NCBI GenBank assembly: GCA_028292485.1 | Contig: JAQGMG010000046.1 | Coordinates: 23,736-87,735, forward strand | From: Rhodocyclales bacterium | Lineage (GTDB): Bacteria; Pseudomonadota; Gammaproteobacteria; Burkholderiales; Rhodocyclaceae | Direction of reading: 5' to 3' | DNA length: 64,000 bases | In this document: positions 35,060 through 44,420 of the stretch, piece by piece | Layout: the number at the start of each line of letters is the position of its first letter | Numbering within the stretch: the first letter of the stretch is position 1 | Translations under genes and position numbers: made by a program | Notes under the pieces: model-generated | The model's database searches: none | Told to the model about the DNA's origin: nothing | What the model saw: only the letters and a program-made list of their open reading frames with translations

Positions 35060-35950
35060 CTATTTCAACTGCTCGGCGAAGAAGGCTAGGACGCGCTTCT
35101 TCGCATCTTCGCGCGCTTCCGGGTTGGGTGCGGTGGTCACGCCCTGGCCGGGATTGACGCCATTCGGCACTTCCTTGCGCACGCGCTTGCTCTTGATGCC
35201 GGGATTGTCGAAGTCGTGATAGGTGTCGGGGTAGGTAACGATACTCATTGGCTCGCCACGCGCTGCAACAGATGCCGTCAAGGCCTTGCATGGCGCGGCA
35301 GGTGTCCAGTCGTCCGATTCGCCGATGAGTACCAGCAGGGGCGCATAGGGATGGAAGCTGTTGGCCTTGTTGTTGCGGACGGTGCAGCCGGGATAGAACG
35401 AGACGGCAGCCTTGAAGCCGTCGGAGGTCAATGCCTTGGGTTTGCGTGTGATGGTGTCGAGTGTGACGCCGGCACCATGCGACCAGCCGAGTACGGCTAT
35501 GCGTTTCGCATCGACTTCACTTTGCTGGCGCAGCCAGGCGAGGGCGGCATAGGCGTCGCCTACGCGTTCGGATTCCTTGAGGGTGCGTTCGCTGAGTTTG
35601 ACGGTGCAGATTTCCTTGAGGCCGCGCGAACTGAAGCTGTCGAGCATGAGTGCTTCATAGCCCTGGCTGGCGAGGTATTCGCCCCACATCTTGTGGCGGG
35701 CACCGAGCAGTCCCTTGCTGTCATAGGCGCCGCCACAGCCGTGCATCATCACGACCGCGGGATGCGGGCCGGCCCCCGTGGGTTTGAACAGGTGTGCGAC
35801 GAGCGGTTCGGGCGAGGAGGAGAGGTTTGCTGGCGGAATGCTGATTTGTTCGGAAGTGACGGCCCGTGCGTTGCCAGCAAGCGCCAGCAGAAGGATTCCG
35901 AGCGTCAATGCAGACGTAGCGCGAATGAAGCGGAAGGCGGCAATCGGCAT
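35060..35950 (-). CDS. Secreted dienelactone-hydrolase-like alpha/beta hydrolase
   Basis: The 296-residue protein has a signal peptide (hydrophobic run ILLLALAGNARA, cleavage near residue 30) and an alpha/beta-hydrolase domain. The nucleophile Ser is in VLGWSHGAG, the acid is probably Asp in IGESDDWTP, and His is in DTYHDFDN. An oxyanion segment is at MMHGCGGAYDS. Serine replaces the cysteine of classical dienelactone hydrolases, which points to esterase-like activity in the periplasm. The ATG at 35948-35950 gives a typical signal peptide start. It sits between purK and tsaC on the same strand; the substrate is unknown. Confidence 0.85.
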   Translation of the reverse strand: MPIAAFRFIRATSALTLGILLLALAGNARAVTSEQISIPPANLSSSPEPLVAHLFKPTGAGPHPAVVMMHGCGGAYDSKGLLGARHKMWGEYLASQGYEALMLDSFSSRGLKEICTVKLSERTLKESERVGDAYAALAWLRQQSEVDAKRIAVLGWSHGAGVTLDTITRKPKALTSDGFKAAVSFYPGCTVRNNKANSFHPYAPLLVLIGESDDWTPAAPCKALTASVAARGEPMSIVTYPDTYHDFDNPGIKSKRVRKEVPNGVNPGQGVTTAPNPEAREDAKKRVLAFFAEQLK

Positions 35951-36078
35951 GATGATTTCAAACCCCGTTATTGATATGGCCCAATATTAGTCGTCATTCG
36001 CGCGTTGCGCAGAAGGCCATTGCAAGCAGATGTAAGCCCACGCCTTAGCCCTGCCGTGCTGCGAAGCTACGTGTTCCC

Positions 36079-37236
36079 TCACGTATTCCGTATGCCAATC
36101 GCCGCACGTGCGGCCATCGCAACTTCGTGTGCTTTCACGGGGTCGGTATCGATGACCGTGAAGTGGCCCATCTTGCGGCCCGGCCGTGCGTGATGCTTGC
36201 CGTAGAGATGCAGCTTGAGATTGGGGTAGGCGAGCAGCTTGCTCCAGTCCGGCTCGCGGTAGTGTCCATGGGCATCGGGGCCAGGCTGCGAGGCGTCGTA
36301 CCAGATGTCGCCGAGCAGGTTCACCATTACTGCCGCGCTGTGGGCACGGGCGTCGCCGAGCGGCAGGCCGGTCAATGCGCGCACCTGTTGTTCATACTGG
36401 CTGGTGGCGCAGGCGTCTACGGTGTAGTGGCCACTGTTGTGGGGGCGAGGCGCCATTTCATTGACGAACAGCTGGCCGCGCGAGACGAAGAATTCAACCG
36501 CCAGGGTGCCAACGTAGCCGAGCTGTTCGGCGATGCGCTCGGCGAGGCCTTGTGCCGTGCTGACATCAAAGCGCGCGGGCGAGATCGATATGTCGAGAAT
36601 GCCGTGTGCATGTGCGTTCTCACTGGGTGCGAAGCTCCGCGTATTGCCGTGTTCGTCGCGTGCCAGCACGACGGAGACTTCGTAATCCAGCGTGAGCATC
36701 TGCTCCAGCACACAAGCTTCGTTGTGGAACGCCTGCCAGGCATGCAGCGCTTCTTCGCGGCTGGTGACTCTTGCCTGACCCTTGCCGTCGTAGCCGAAGC
36801 GCGCGACCTTCAGGATGCCGGGAAAGAGTTCCGGCGACGCATTGCGCAGATCGTCCGCGCTATTGATGGCGGCGAAGGGGGCGTGCGGGATGTCGTTGTT
36901 GCGCAGGAACATCTTCTCGGCTACACGGTTCTGACAAATGCCGACGGCATCTGCAGAGGGGCGTACCGGGACGAATTTGGCGAGGTAGTCCAGCGTGTTG
37001 GCCGGGACGTTTTCGAATTCGGTCGTGACCGCAGCGCAATGCTGCGCAAGCTGATCGAGCGCGGCAAAGTCCTCATAGGCGGCGCACAGATGCCGGTCGG
37101 CGGCCTTGCCGGCGGGGCTATTCGTGTCGGGATCGAGCACCCACACCTTGTAGCCGAGCTCGTGCGCGGCGAGTACGAAAAAGCGGCCGAGCTGGCCGCC
37201 GCCAAGCATGCCGAGAGTAGCGGGAGGAAGAATCAT
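36079..37236 (-). CDS. purK: 5-(carboxyamino)imidazole ribonucleotide synthase
   Basis: PurK uses ATP and bicarbonate to carboxylate AIR to N5-CAIR in purine synthesis. The 385-residue ATP-grasp protein shows TLGMLGGGQLGRFF at the N-terminus, TEFENVP, ILKVARFGYDGKGQ (ATP loop), EFFVSRGQLFVNEMAPRPHN and the C-terminal HLYGKHHARPGRKMGH. The ATG at 37236 is used; the upstream in-frame extension is basic and not conserved. It follows purE by 64 bp, so the two consecutive enzymes are probably co-transcribed. Confidence 0.95.
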   Translation of the reverse strand: MILPPATLGMLGGGQLGRFFVLAAHELGYKVWVLDPDTNSPAGKAADRHLCAAYEDFAALDQLAQHCAAVTTEFENVPANTLDYLAKFVPVRPSADAVGICQNRVAEKMFLRNNDIPHAPFAAINSADDLRNASPELFPGILKVARFGYDGKGQARVTSREEALHAWQAFHNEACVLEQMLTLDYEVSVVLARDEHGNTRSFAPSENAHAHGILDISISPARFDVSTAQGLAERIAEQLGYVGTLAVEFFVSRGQLFVNEMAPRPHNSGHYTVDACATSQYEQQVRALTGLPLGDARAHSAAVMVNLLGDIWYDASQPGPDAHGHYREPDWSKLLAYPNLKLHLYGKHHARPGRKMGHFTVIDTDPVKAHEVAMAARAAIGIRNT

Positions 37237-37300
37237 TTCTTGCTTTTGTGTGCGTTGAGAGCGGCGGTTGCGACCGGCTTTGCCGCGTCGTGCATTTGTC

Positions 37301-37813
37301 CTACTGCGGATCATCCAGCGTCATGTCGAGCACGCTCTGTGTCTGGCGCGCACGGAATGCATCGAGCATCAGCGCCAGGCGCTTGTCTTCATTGGCAAGC
37401 AAGGCAATGGCAAACAGTGCGGCGTTGGCTGCACCAGCTTCACCAATGGCGAAACACGCGACCGGAATACCCTTGGGCATCTGCACGATGGAGTGCAGCG
37501 AGTCCACGCCGGACAGTGCCTTGCTCTGCACCGGTACGCCGAGCACCGGTACGGGTGTCTTCGCCGCGAGCATGCCAGGTAGATGGGCTGCGCCGCCCGC
37601 ACCGGCGATGATGGCCTTGAGGCCACGGTCGCGCGCGGCTTCAGCGTATTCGAACATGAGGTCTGGCGTGCGATGCGCAGACACGACACGCGCTTCGTAG
37701 GGCACGCCGAAATCCTTGAGAATCCTTGCGGCGGCCTGCAGGGTCGGCCAGTCGGAACTGGAGCCCATGACGATGCCGATGATGGCGTGTTGGCTTGTGC
37801 TGACATCAGACAT
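37301..37813 (-). CDS. purE: 5-(carboxyamino)imidazole ribonucleotide mutase
   Basis: PurE converts N5-CAIR to CAIR, the step after PurK. The 170-residue protein has the class I signature [32 protein letters not shown] and [26 protein letters not shown]. It starts two bases after the folD stop and precedes purK, giving a folD-purE-purK purine/one-carbon group. Confidence 0.96.
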   Translation of the reverse strand: MSDVSTSQHAIIGIVMGSSSDWPTLQAAARILKDFGVPYEARVVSAHRTPDLMFEYAEAARDRGLKAIIAGAGGAAHLPGMLAAKTPVPVLGVPVQSKALSGVDSLHSIVQMPKGIPVACFAIGEAGAANAALFAIALLANEDKRLALMLDAFRARQTQSVLDMTLDDPQ

Positions 37814-37815
37814 GT

Positions 37816-38694
37816 TCAGATCCCCGCTGCTTTGGCGGCAACGCGCCGCGCAGATTCAAGTGTATTGGCAAGCAGCATGGTGATGGTCATCGGACCGACG
37901 CCACCGGGTACCGGCGTAATCAGCGAGGCAACCTCTTTCGCCGATTCAAAATCCACGTCGCCGCAGAGTTTCCCCGCATCCGGACCTTCCGTCAGGCGAT
38001 TGATGCCCACGTCGATCACGACGGCACCGGGCTTGATCATGTCGCCGGTAAGGAACTTCGGTTTGCCCACGGCGGCCACCACGATATCGGCGCGGCGCGT
38101 ATGGAAAGCCAGATCCCGTGTTTGCGAATGACATACGGTGACGGTTGCTCCCTGCGACAGCAGCATCACGGCCATCGGTTTGCCGACGATATTGCTGCGG
38201 CCGATGACAACGGCTTCCGCACCCTTGATGGTGACGTTTTCCGACTCCAGCATCTTCATCACGCCCCACGGTGTGCATGGGTAGAAGGCTTTGCGTCCCT
38301 GCAACAGCAGACCGAAGTTCTCGGCGTGAAAACCGTCGACGTCCTTTTGCGGCAGGATCGCTTCGAGCACTTCGTCTTCGCTGAAATGTTTCGGCAGCGG
38401 CAGTTGTACGAGGATGCCGTGCACGCTCGGATCGGCATTCAGTTCGGCGATCTTGCCGAAGACGACTTCGGGCGCGACATCGACCGCGAAAGTAAACTTC
38501 AGCGACCGGAACCCGGCTTTTTCGCAGGCAGCAACCTTGTTGCGCACGTAGACGGCCGACGCGGGGTTTTCGCCCACGAGAATTACAGCGAGGCAGGGCT
38601 GGACGCCTTGCCCGGTCAGTGCCTGGGCATTCTTCGCGATGTCTTCGCGGACCTTTGCGGCAAGGGCATTGCCATCGAGAATACGTGCGGTCAT
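37816..38694 (-). CDS. folD: Methylenetetrahydrofolate dehydrogenase / methenyl-THF cyclohydrolase
   Basis: FolD interconverts 5,10-methylene-THF and 10-formyl-THF with NADP, feeding formyl groups to purine synthesis. The 292-residue protein has [14 protein letters not shown] (active-site Lys), [27 protein letters not shown], the NADP fold [18 protein letters not shown], and the closing [18 protein letters not shown]. The ATG at 38692-38694 begins MTARILDG; the longer open frame upstream is antisense to the EAL gene and rejected. It leads the folD-purE-purK group. Confidence 0.96.
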   Translation of the reverse strand: MTARILDGNALAAKVREDIAKNAQALTGQGVQPCLAVILVGENPASAVYVRNKVAACEKAGFRSLKFTFAVDVAPEVVFGKIAELNADPSVHGILVQLPLPKHFSEDEVLEAILPQKDVDGFHAENFGLLLQGRKAFYPCTPWGVMKMLESENVTIKGAEAVVIGRSNIVGKPMAVMLLSQGATVTVCHSQTRDLAFHTRRADIVVAAVGKPKFLTGDMIKPGAVVIDVGINRLTEGPDAGKLCGDVDFESAKEVASLITPVPGGVGPMTITMLLANTLESARRVAAKAAGI

Positions 38695-38870
38695 GAGGGT
38701 ACGGACTGTTGCGGAAAAACCGCACAGTATACCCGCCGGCGCAGCAGGGGCAACAGCCCGGACACGATCCAATGCCTGTCGTACCGGGGCCGTCAGTATT
38801 GTTCTAATGTTTTGAAGCCTGATTGCCGTTCTTTTTGGTAACCAATCAACCCATTGCCTGACATGCCCAC

Positions 38871-40145
38871 ATGATCGAATCCCAAGCCGGTATTTCTCTT
38901 GCCGCCGATCGCGACACCTTCCTGCAAGGGATCGACATCGCACTGCGCTCCAGCGAGCGGCAACGCTCGAGCTTTGCATTGCTCAAGGTCGATGTCGGCG
39001 CCGACGACACGGCACGTGCGAGTGCCATTGCCGCGATCCGCGCCAATGTGCGCCTGAACGACACCGTCGCCGTGCTCAACGAGCGCGAGTTCGCGGTATT
39101 GCTGGCTGTGGGCAGCGAGGGGGGCGCACAACGCGTGGCGGGCAAAATCATCGATTCGTTGGTGGCTGTTTGCACGAATGTCACACCCCAGGATATTGCC
39201 ATCGGCATCGCCATCTACCCCGCTCACGGCACGACGCGTGATCAGCTGTTGCGCTCGGCCGACAACGCGCAATACCAGGCGCGGCGCAACCGGCGCGGCA
39301 TCGTCGTTGCGGCACGCTCCGACGATGTTGCTGCAGAGGGCGCGACGCCGGCTGCCCCGACAGGCCCCAGGCCAGACCTGAGCCAGCGCATGGGGAGCGC
39401 GGTCGAGCAGAACGAGTTTGTATTGCGTTACCAGCCCGCTGCTGACCTCACCAGTGGCCGCCTGCTGAGCGCCGAAGCGCTGGTGCGCTGGCACCACCCC
39501 GAGCTGGGCCTGCTGCCGCCCGCGGAGTTTCTGTATCTGGCGGAACGCGATGGCACGATCGATATGCTGTCGCTCAAATTCATCGAATACGCGCTGGTGC
39601 AGATGCGCGCCTGGCGTGATCGCGGCACCAGCCTGCCGGTATCGGTCAATCTACCGGCGAGCACGCTGCAACACGCTGACCTGGAGCCTTCCGTACTAGG
39701 CAGGTTGCATGACCTGGCGCTGGCGCCCGACTCGCTGACGATCGAGTTGCGCGACGATCAGCTCACCAAGCTGTCGCCCGAAGCCATGAAAAACATCTTC
39801 ATGCTGGCCAATGCCGGTGTGCGCATCTCGATTGACGACTTCGGCCGTGGTGCGGCTTCCCTGCTGGCCCTGCGCGATCTGCCTGTGCACGAGATCAAGA
39901 TCGATCCCGGTTTCGTTGCCGCCGTTGCGACCAGCACGGCAGACGCCGCAATCATCGCCGCCCTGGTCGGGCTATGTCGCGCACTGGGCCGGCGTGTGAT
40001 TGCCAAGGGCGTAGAAACGCGAGAGGTCTGCGACAAGCTGCGCGAGCTCGGCTGCGAAGGCGGGCAGGGCTTCTATTTCTCGCGCGCTATCGAAGGCGAT
40101 GCGTTGCCTGGCTGGCGGATGGGGGCTGAAAGCCAGGCGTCGTAA
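38871..40145 (+). CDS. Degenerate GGDEF / EAL domain protein
   Basis: The 424-residue protein has an N-terminal GGDEF-like domain (about 10-155) lacking the GGDEF motif ([10 protein letters not shown] stands in its place) and a C-terminal EAL domain (about 170-415). In the EAL domain, [27 protein letters not shown] and HEIKIDPGF are intact. However, the usual AEGVET glutamate is lysine (AKGVET, K379) and ELTES has become ELRDD. That glutamate is needed for c-di-GMP hydrolysis in studied enzymes, so this is more likely a c-di-GMP sensor or an inactive partner than a phosphodiesterase. No signal peptide or membrane helix is seen. It ends against a bidirectional terminator shared with valS. Confidence 0.87.
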   Translation: MIESQAGISLAADRDTFLQGIDIALRSSERQRSSFALLKVDVGADDTARASAIAAIRANVRLNDTVAVLNEREFAVLLAVGSEGGAQRVAGKIIDSLVAVCTNVTPQDIAIGIAIYPAHGTTRDQLLRSADNAQYQARRNRRGIVVAARSDDVAAEGATPAAPTGPRPDLSQRMGSAVEQNEFVLRYQPAADLTSGRLLSAEALVRWHHPELGLLPPAEFLYLAERDGTIDMLSLKFIEYALVQMRAWRDRGTSLPVSVNLPASTLQHADLEPSVLGRLHDLALAPDSLTIELRDDQLTKLSPEAMKNIFMLANAGVRISIDDFGRGAASLLALRDLPVHEIKIDPGFVAAVATSTADAAIIAALVGLCRALGRRVIAKGVETREVCDKLRELGCEGGQGFYFSRAIEGDALPGWRMGAESQAS

Positions 40146-40155
40146 CAGGTGACAA

Positions 40156-40192
40156 AAAAGACAAGGGCCGCGATGTGCGGCCCTTGTCTTTT
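40156..40192. terminator. Bidirectional intrinsic terminator between the EAL gene and valS
   Basis: A perfect 16-bp inverted repeat (40156-40171 and 40177-40192, stem AAAAGACAAGGGCCGC) has a 5-nt loop. The A-tract on one side and the T-tract on the other make it active in both directions between two convergent genes. Confidence 0.92.
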
Positions 40193-40205
40193 CACTGGAC
40201 AAAAA

Positions 40206-43028
40206 TCAGCCCAGGCGTTTTAACTGGTCGCGCAATTTCTCTAACGTCGAAGAGAAATCAGCCAGACGCTTCCTCTCTTGCTCGACCACCTCCGGCTTGG
40301 CACGCGCCACGAAGCCTTCATTACCAAGCTTGGCTTTGGCTTTGGCAACTTCACCTTCGATACGTGCGATCTCCTTGCCGATGCGTTCGCGTTCGGCGCC
40401 GATATCGACCTCGATCTTGAGCATCATGCGGAACTCGCCGACCACCTGCACCGGCGCTGGCGATTGCGGTAGCTCGGTTCCGACAGAAGTCACCTCGCTT
40501 AGCTTGGCCATGGCACCGAGATAAGGTGCAATGGCTTTCACCGTGGCTTCATCACCGGCGACCAGCAAAGGCACCCTGGTGGCAGGCGACAAATTCATTT
40601 CGCTGCGCAGGCTGCGGCACGCGTTGATCATGTCCTTGAGCTGCGCGACCTTGGCCTCCGATGCTTCATCGATACGTGCCGGCACCATCGTCGGGTAGTG
40701 TGCGGTACCAATGTAGTCGGTGCTCTTGCGACCGGCCACGACGGCAACCGTCTGCCACAACTCTTCGGTAATGAAGGGAATCAGCGGGTGAGCGAGGCGC
40801 AGGATGGTTTCGAGCACGCGCACCAAGGTGCGGCGCGTGCCGCGCTGTTGTGCTTCCGAACCATTCTGCAGTTGTACCTTGGCCAGTTCGAGATACCAGT
40901 CGCAGTACTCATCCCACACCAGTTCATACACTGCGCGCGCGGCGAGATCGAGACGGTAGTCGGTGAAGTGCTGGGCAATTTCGCCTTCGACACGTTGCAG
41001 GCGGCTCGTCATCCAGCGGTCGGCAAACGAGAAGCTGAGGTAACCACCATCACAGTCGGCTTGTGTGTGGTTATCCAGACCGCAGTCCTTGCCCTCGCAG
41101 TTCATCAGCACGAAGCGCGTGGCGTTCCACAGCTTGTTGCAGAAGTTGCGATAACCCTCGCAGCGATTCATGTCGAACTTGATATCGCGCCCGGGCGAAG
41201 CGAGCGAGGCGAAGGTGAAGCGCAGCGCGTCGGTGCCGAAGCCGGGGATGCCTTCGGGATATTCCTTGCGCGTCTTCTTCTCGATCTTCGCTGCATCGCG
41301 CGGGTTCATCAGACCGGTCGTGCGCTTGGCGACGAGGTCGTCGAGCGAGATGCCGTCGATCAGGTCGATAGGATCGAGCACATTGCCCTTGGACTTGCTC
41401 ATCTTCTGGCCTTCCGCATCGCGGATCAGGCCGTGCACATAGACGTGTTTGAACGGAATCTTGTTCGTCATGTGCTTGGTCATCATGATCATCCTGGCCA
41501 CCCAGAAGAAGATGATGTCGAAGCCCGTGACCAGCACGGAAGAGGGCAGGTACAGGTCCAGCGCGGGATTGCTCTTCGCCGGGTAATCAGGCGTCCAGTA
41601 GAGCGTCGAAAAGGGCCACAGGGCAGACGAGAACCAGGTATCGAGCACATCGTTGTCGCGCGATAGCGCACCGTCGTAGCCGTCCTTTGCCGCGATGACT
41701 TTCGCTTCGGCCTCGTCATGCGCGACCCAGCAACGGCCGTCGTCGGAATGCCATGCGGGTATCTGATGCCCCCACCACAATTGACGTGAAATGCACCAGT
41801 CCTGCAGGTTGCGCATCCACGAGTAGTAGGTATTGACCCAGTTTTCGGGTACGAACTTCACTTCGCCGGATTCGACAACGTCGATGGCTTTCTGGCCGAT
41901 GCTTTTGCCATCCGCACCGGCTTTGTTGACGGCGACGAACCACTGATCCGTAAGCATCGGCTCGACGATTTCGTTGGTGCGCTCACAACGCGGTACTTGC
42001 AGTTTGTGGGGCTTGATCGAGTCTAGCAGGCCGAGTGCTTCGAAGTCGGCAACGATCTGCTTGCGCGCTTCGAAGCGGTCGAGGCCGCGATATTTTTCGG
42101 GTGCGTTGCCGTTGATCTTCGCGTCCAGCGTCAACACGGAAATCATCGGCAGCTTGTGGCGTTGGCCGACGGCGTAGTCGTTGAAGTCGTGCGCAGGCGT
42201 GACCTTGACGCAACCCGTACCGAACTCGCGATCAACGTAGTCGTCGCCGATGATGGGAATCTCGCGATCACAGAGCGGCAACGCAATCATCTTGCCGATG
42301 AGGTGGGCGTAACGCTCGTCTTCCGGATGCACCATGACAGCGGTATCGCCAAGCATGGTTTCAGGACGAGTGGTGGCGACCACCAGGTGGCCCGAGCCGT
42401 CGGCGAGTGGATACTTCAGGTGCCACAGGTATCCGTCTTCCTCGTTCGATTCCACTTCGAGGTCGGACACGGCCGTGCCGAGCTTGGGGTCCCAGTTCAC
42501 GAGGCGCTTGCCGCGATAGATCAGGCCCTCGTTGTAGAGGCGCACGAAGGTTTCGGTGACGGCTTTGGACAAGCCGGCATCCATCGTGAAGCGCTCGCGC
42601 TGCCAGTCGGGCGAGGTACCGAGGCGGCGCATCTGCCTGGTGATGGCGCCACCGGAATACTCTTTCCACTCCCATACCTTTTCGAGGAATTTCTCGCGGC
42701 CGAGATCGAGGCGCTTGATGCCTTCGCCTTCGAGCTTGCGTTCAACGACGATCTGGGTGGCGATGCCGGCATGGTCAGTGCCCGGTTGCCACAGCGTGTT
42801 GTGGCCGAGCATGCGGTGATAGCGCGTCAGCGCATCCATGATGGTCTGGTTGAAACCATGACCCATGTGCAGCGAGCCAGTCACATTGGGTGGCGGCAGC
42901 AGTATGCAAAATGATTCATCGGCGGGCTTGCTGGTATCGAGCCCGGCGGCGAAATAGCCGGACTGCTCCCATTGACCGTACCAGCGGGCTTCGATTTCCG
43001 CCGGCTCAAAACTCTTGGCTAATTCCAT
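40206..43028 (-). CDS. valS: Valyl-tRNA synthetase
   Basis: This class I synthetase charges tRNA-Val and edits mischarged threonine. The 940-residue protein has the HIGH-type motif [15 protein letters not shown] near residue 45, the editing domain ([13 protein letters not shown]), the KMSKS loop ([14 protein letters not shown]) and a C-terminal coiled coil ([20 protein letters not shown]) typical of ValS. The ATG at 43026-43028 begins [17 protein letters not shown]. It is the last gene of the pepA-holC-hypothetical-valS series on the minus strand, although a palindromic repeat separates it from the gene upstream. Confidence 0.97.
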   Translation of the reverse strand: MELAKSFEPAEIEARWYGQWEQSGYFAAGLDTSKPADESFCILLPPPNVTGSLHMGHGFNQTIMDALTRYHRMLGHNTLWQPGTDHAGIATQIVVERKLEGEGIKRLDLGREKFLEKVWEWKEYSGGAITRQMRRLGTSPDWQRERFTMDAGLSKAVTETFVRLYNEGLIYRGKRLVNWDPKLGTAVSDLEVESNEEDGYLWHLKYPLADGSGHLVVATTRPETMLGDTAVMVHPEDERYAHLIGKMIALPLCDREIPIIGDDYVDREFGTGCVKVTPAHDFNDYAVGQRHKLPMISVLTLDAKINGNAPEKYRGLDRFEARKQIVADFEALGLLDSIKPHKLQVPRCERTNEIVEPMLTDQWFVAVNKAGADGKSIGQKAIDVVESGEVKFVPENWVNTYYSWMRNLQDWCISRQLWWGHQIPAWHSDDGRCWVAHDEAEAKVIAAKDGYDGALSRDNDVLDTWFSSALWPFSTLYWTPDYPAKSNPALDLYLPSSVLVTGFDIIFFWVARMIMMTKHMTNKIPFKHVYVHGLIRDAEGQKMSKSKGNVLDPIDLIDGISLDDLVAKRTTGLMNPRDAAKIEKKTRKEYPEGIPGFGTDALRFTFASLASPGRDIKFDMNRCEGYRNFCNKLWNATRFVLMNCEGKDCGLDNHTQADCDGGYLSFSFADRWMTSRLQRVEGEIAQHFTDYRLDLAARAVYELVWDEYCDWYLELAKVQLQNGSEAQQRGTRRTLVRVLETILRLAHPLIPFITEELWQTVAVVAGRKSTDYIGTAHYPTMVPARIDEASEAKVAQLKDMINACRSLRSEMNLSPATRVPLLVAGDEATVKAIAPYLGAMAKLSEVTSVGTELPQSPAPVQVVGEFRMMLKIEVDIGAERERIGKEIARIEGEVAKAKAKLGNEGFVARAKPEVVEQERKRLADFSSTLEKLRDQLKRLG

Positions 43029-43092
43029 TGGGGGGCTGTTGCGTATGAATGCTTGAGAGCCGGTGATTATACCGGGCAGGCGTTGCTGCGTA

Positions 43093-43201
43093 GGTTGGGG
43101 TGAGCCGGGTTGGCAACTGAGGATGCCCAACGCGAAACGTTGATCTGGCGCTAGACGTCTTTGAGCAACCGATGTTGGGCATCGCTTTGCTCACCCCAAC
43201 C
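43093..43201. repeat. Palindromic repeat between the coiled-coil gene and valS
   Basis: Outer arms GGTTGGGGTGAGC (43093-43105) and GCTCACCCCAACC (43189-43201) enclose inner arms GATGCCCAAC (43122-43131) and GTTGGGCATC (43174-43183). This is the common GTTGGGGTGAGC-type intergenic palindrome. It lies in the leader of valS. Confidence 0.8.
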
Positions 43202-43212
43202 ACCCGGGGTTG

Positions 43213-43947
43213 CTATTGCGGTTTGGTATCCAGCAGGATCGAGAGCTTGTTGGAGAGCTCGGGCAGCAAGGTGGCGCGCATGTGCGCCGCTGTTTGTGCG
43301 CGAATGCGCTCGGCAACGAGGTCCAGTTCGCTGGAGATGATGTGCGGCAATTCGCGCGTCAGCCAGCTGTCGATGGATTGGGAGATGTAGGCGTCGAGCT
43401 CGATGAGCTGTTCGGAGAATTGCAGGGCGACACTGTGGTGAATCTCGCGGCGTGCCGATTCCAGCGCAAGCCGGTGTTGTGTGTGGCTCTCGTTGCGGCC
43501 TTCCATGCGGCCTTGCGAAATACCTTGGGCGAGACCTTCCTGGTACGCCTCTTCGCGCCCTTCCTTGCGGCCCTGGGCGAGTGCGGCCTGAACGGCCAGC
43601 GGGTTGTCGGACCGCGCACGATCTACGGCTTCCTGGATGACCCGATCCTGATTTTTCAACAGTTCGCGCTGCGTACGCTCGATGGCGTCATTGACGAGGA
43701 TATTGACCTGCTCCTGGGTAAGGCCGGCAGAGACTGACTCGATCTCCTCGTCCTCGAGCGACATCACCTTGGGCACTTCCATGACATCGGTGAGTTCCGG
43801 CAGATCGTCGATCACCTCGGTGAGCATCGGCAGCTCTTCCGATTCGGAATTGACGCCATCGGGCCGATTGCGCTTGATCAGCGCATCGGCCTTGCTCAGC
43901 AATTCGTCAGAAAGGTCTGCCTCGTTCAACGAGGGCGTCGGGTTCAT
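43213..43947 (-). CDS. Conserved hypothetical coiled-coil protein
   Basis: The 244-residue protein has an acidic N-terminal third (SEELPMLTEVIDDLPELTDV) and a long charged helical middle (EAVDRARSDNPLAVQAALAQ, then GRKEGREEAYQEGLAQG), with no signal peptide or membrane helix. The glycine-spaced charged repeat resembles FliH-like stalks, but no flagellar genes are near. Its ATG overlaps the holC stop (ATGA at 43944-43947), and the holC-hypothetical-valS order is frequent in betaproteobacteria. Function unknown. Confidence 0.78.
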   Translation of the reverse strand: MNPTPSLNEADLSDELLSKADALIKRNRPDGVNSESEELPMLTEVIDDLPELTDVMEVPKVMSLEDEEIESVSAGLTQEQVNILVNDAIERTQRELLKNQDRVIQEAVDRARSDNPLAVQAALAQGRKEGREEAYQEGLAQGISQGRMEGRNESHTQHRLALESARREIHHSVALQFSEQLIELDAYISQSIDSWLTRELPHIISSELDLVAERIRAQTAAHMRATLLPELSNKLSILLDTKPQ

Positions 43948-44393
43948 TGTGTTTTTGCCACGGGTTTGGCCAAATCGTAAGCCGTAATGGGGTAGCCCTT
44001 TTCCTTGAAATATTGCCAGCGTTGCCGCGCCTGCAGCCGGTCCGCCTCCTGCGTCGAGACGATCTCCACCAGCATGCCGAAACGCGTGAATTCGTCGGGT
44101 GTGCTGTCGCCCAGGCTCAGCAATACGTCACGCATTGTTGCATCGTCAGGCAGATTGTCCAGCCGCGCGGCAATGACGATGGGGGTGCGGGCTGCGAGCG
44201 GAGAGTCTGCGGCGACATGCGGCACGAAAGACAGGGCCTGGGCCGTCCACAGCATGTGGTCAAAGCGCTGCGCCATCGCCGCATCCGGCGCGTGGACGAC
44301 CACTCGTCGCCCCTGCCGTACGGCTTTCGTGGCGATCGAGCACGCCGCCATGAGGCGATCCGGCGCGTTGTGATAGAACTTGATTTCGGTCAC
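43944..44393 (-). CDS. holC: DNA polymerase III subunit chi
   Basis: Chi is a clamp-loader accessory subunit that links the replisome to single-strand binding protein. The 149-residue product shows EIKFYHNAPDRLMAACSIATKA at the start and RRVVVHAPDAAMAQRFDHMLW, both standard for HolC. It lies 27 bp after pepA and overlaps the next gene by 4 bp. The pepA-holC pairing is conserved across beta- and gammaproteobacteria. Confidence 0.93.
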   Translation of the reverse strand: MTEIKFYHNAPDRLMAACSIATKAVRQGRRVVVHAPDAAMAQRFDHMLWTAQALSFVPHVAADSPLAARTPIVIAARLDNLPDDATMRDVLLSLGDSTPDEFTRFGMLVEIVSTQEADRLQARQRWQYFKEKGYPITAYDLAKPVAKTQ

Positions 44394-44420
44394 GCGAGGT
44401 TCGCCCGGCTCATCGACTCA

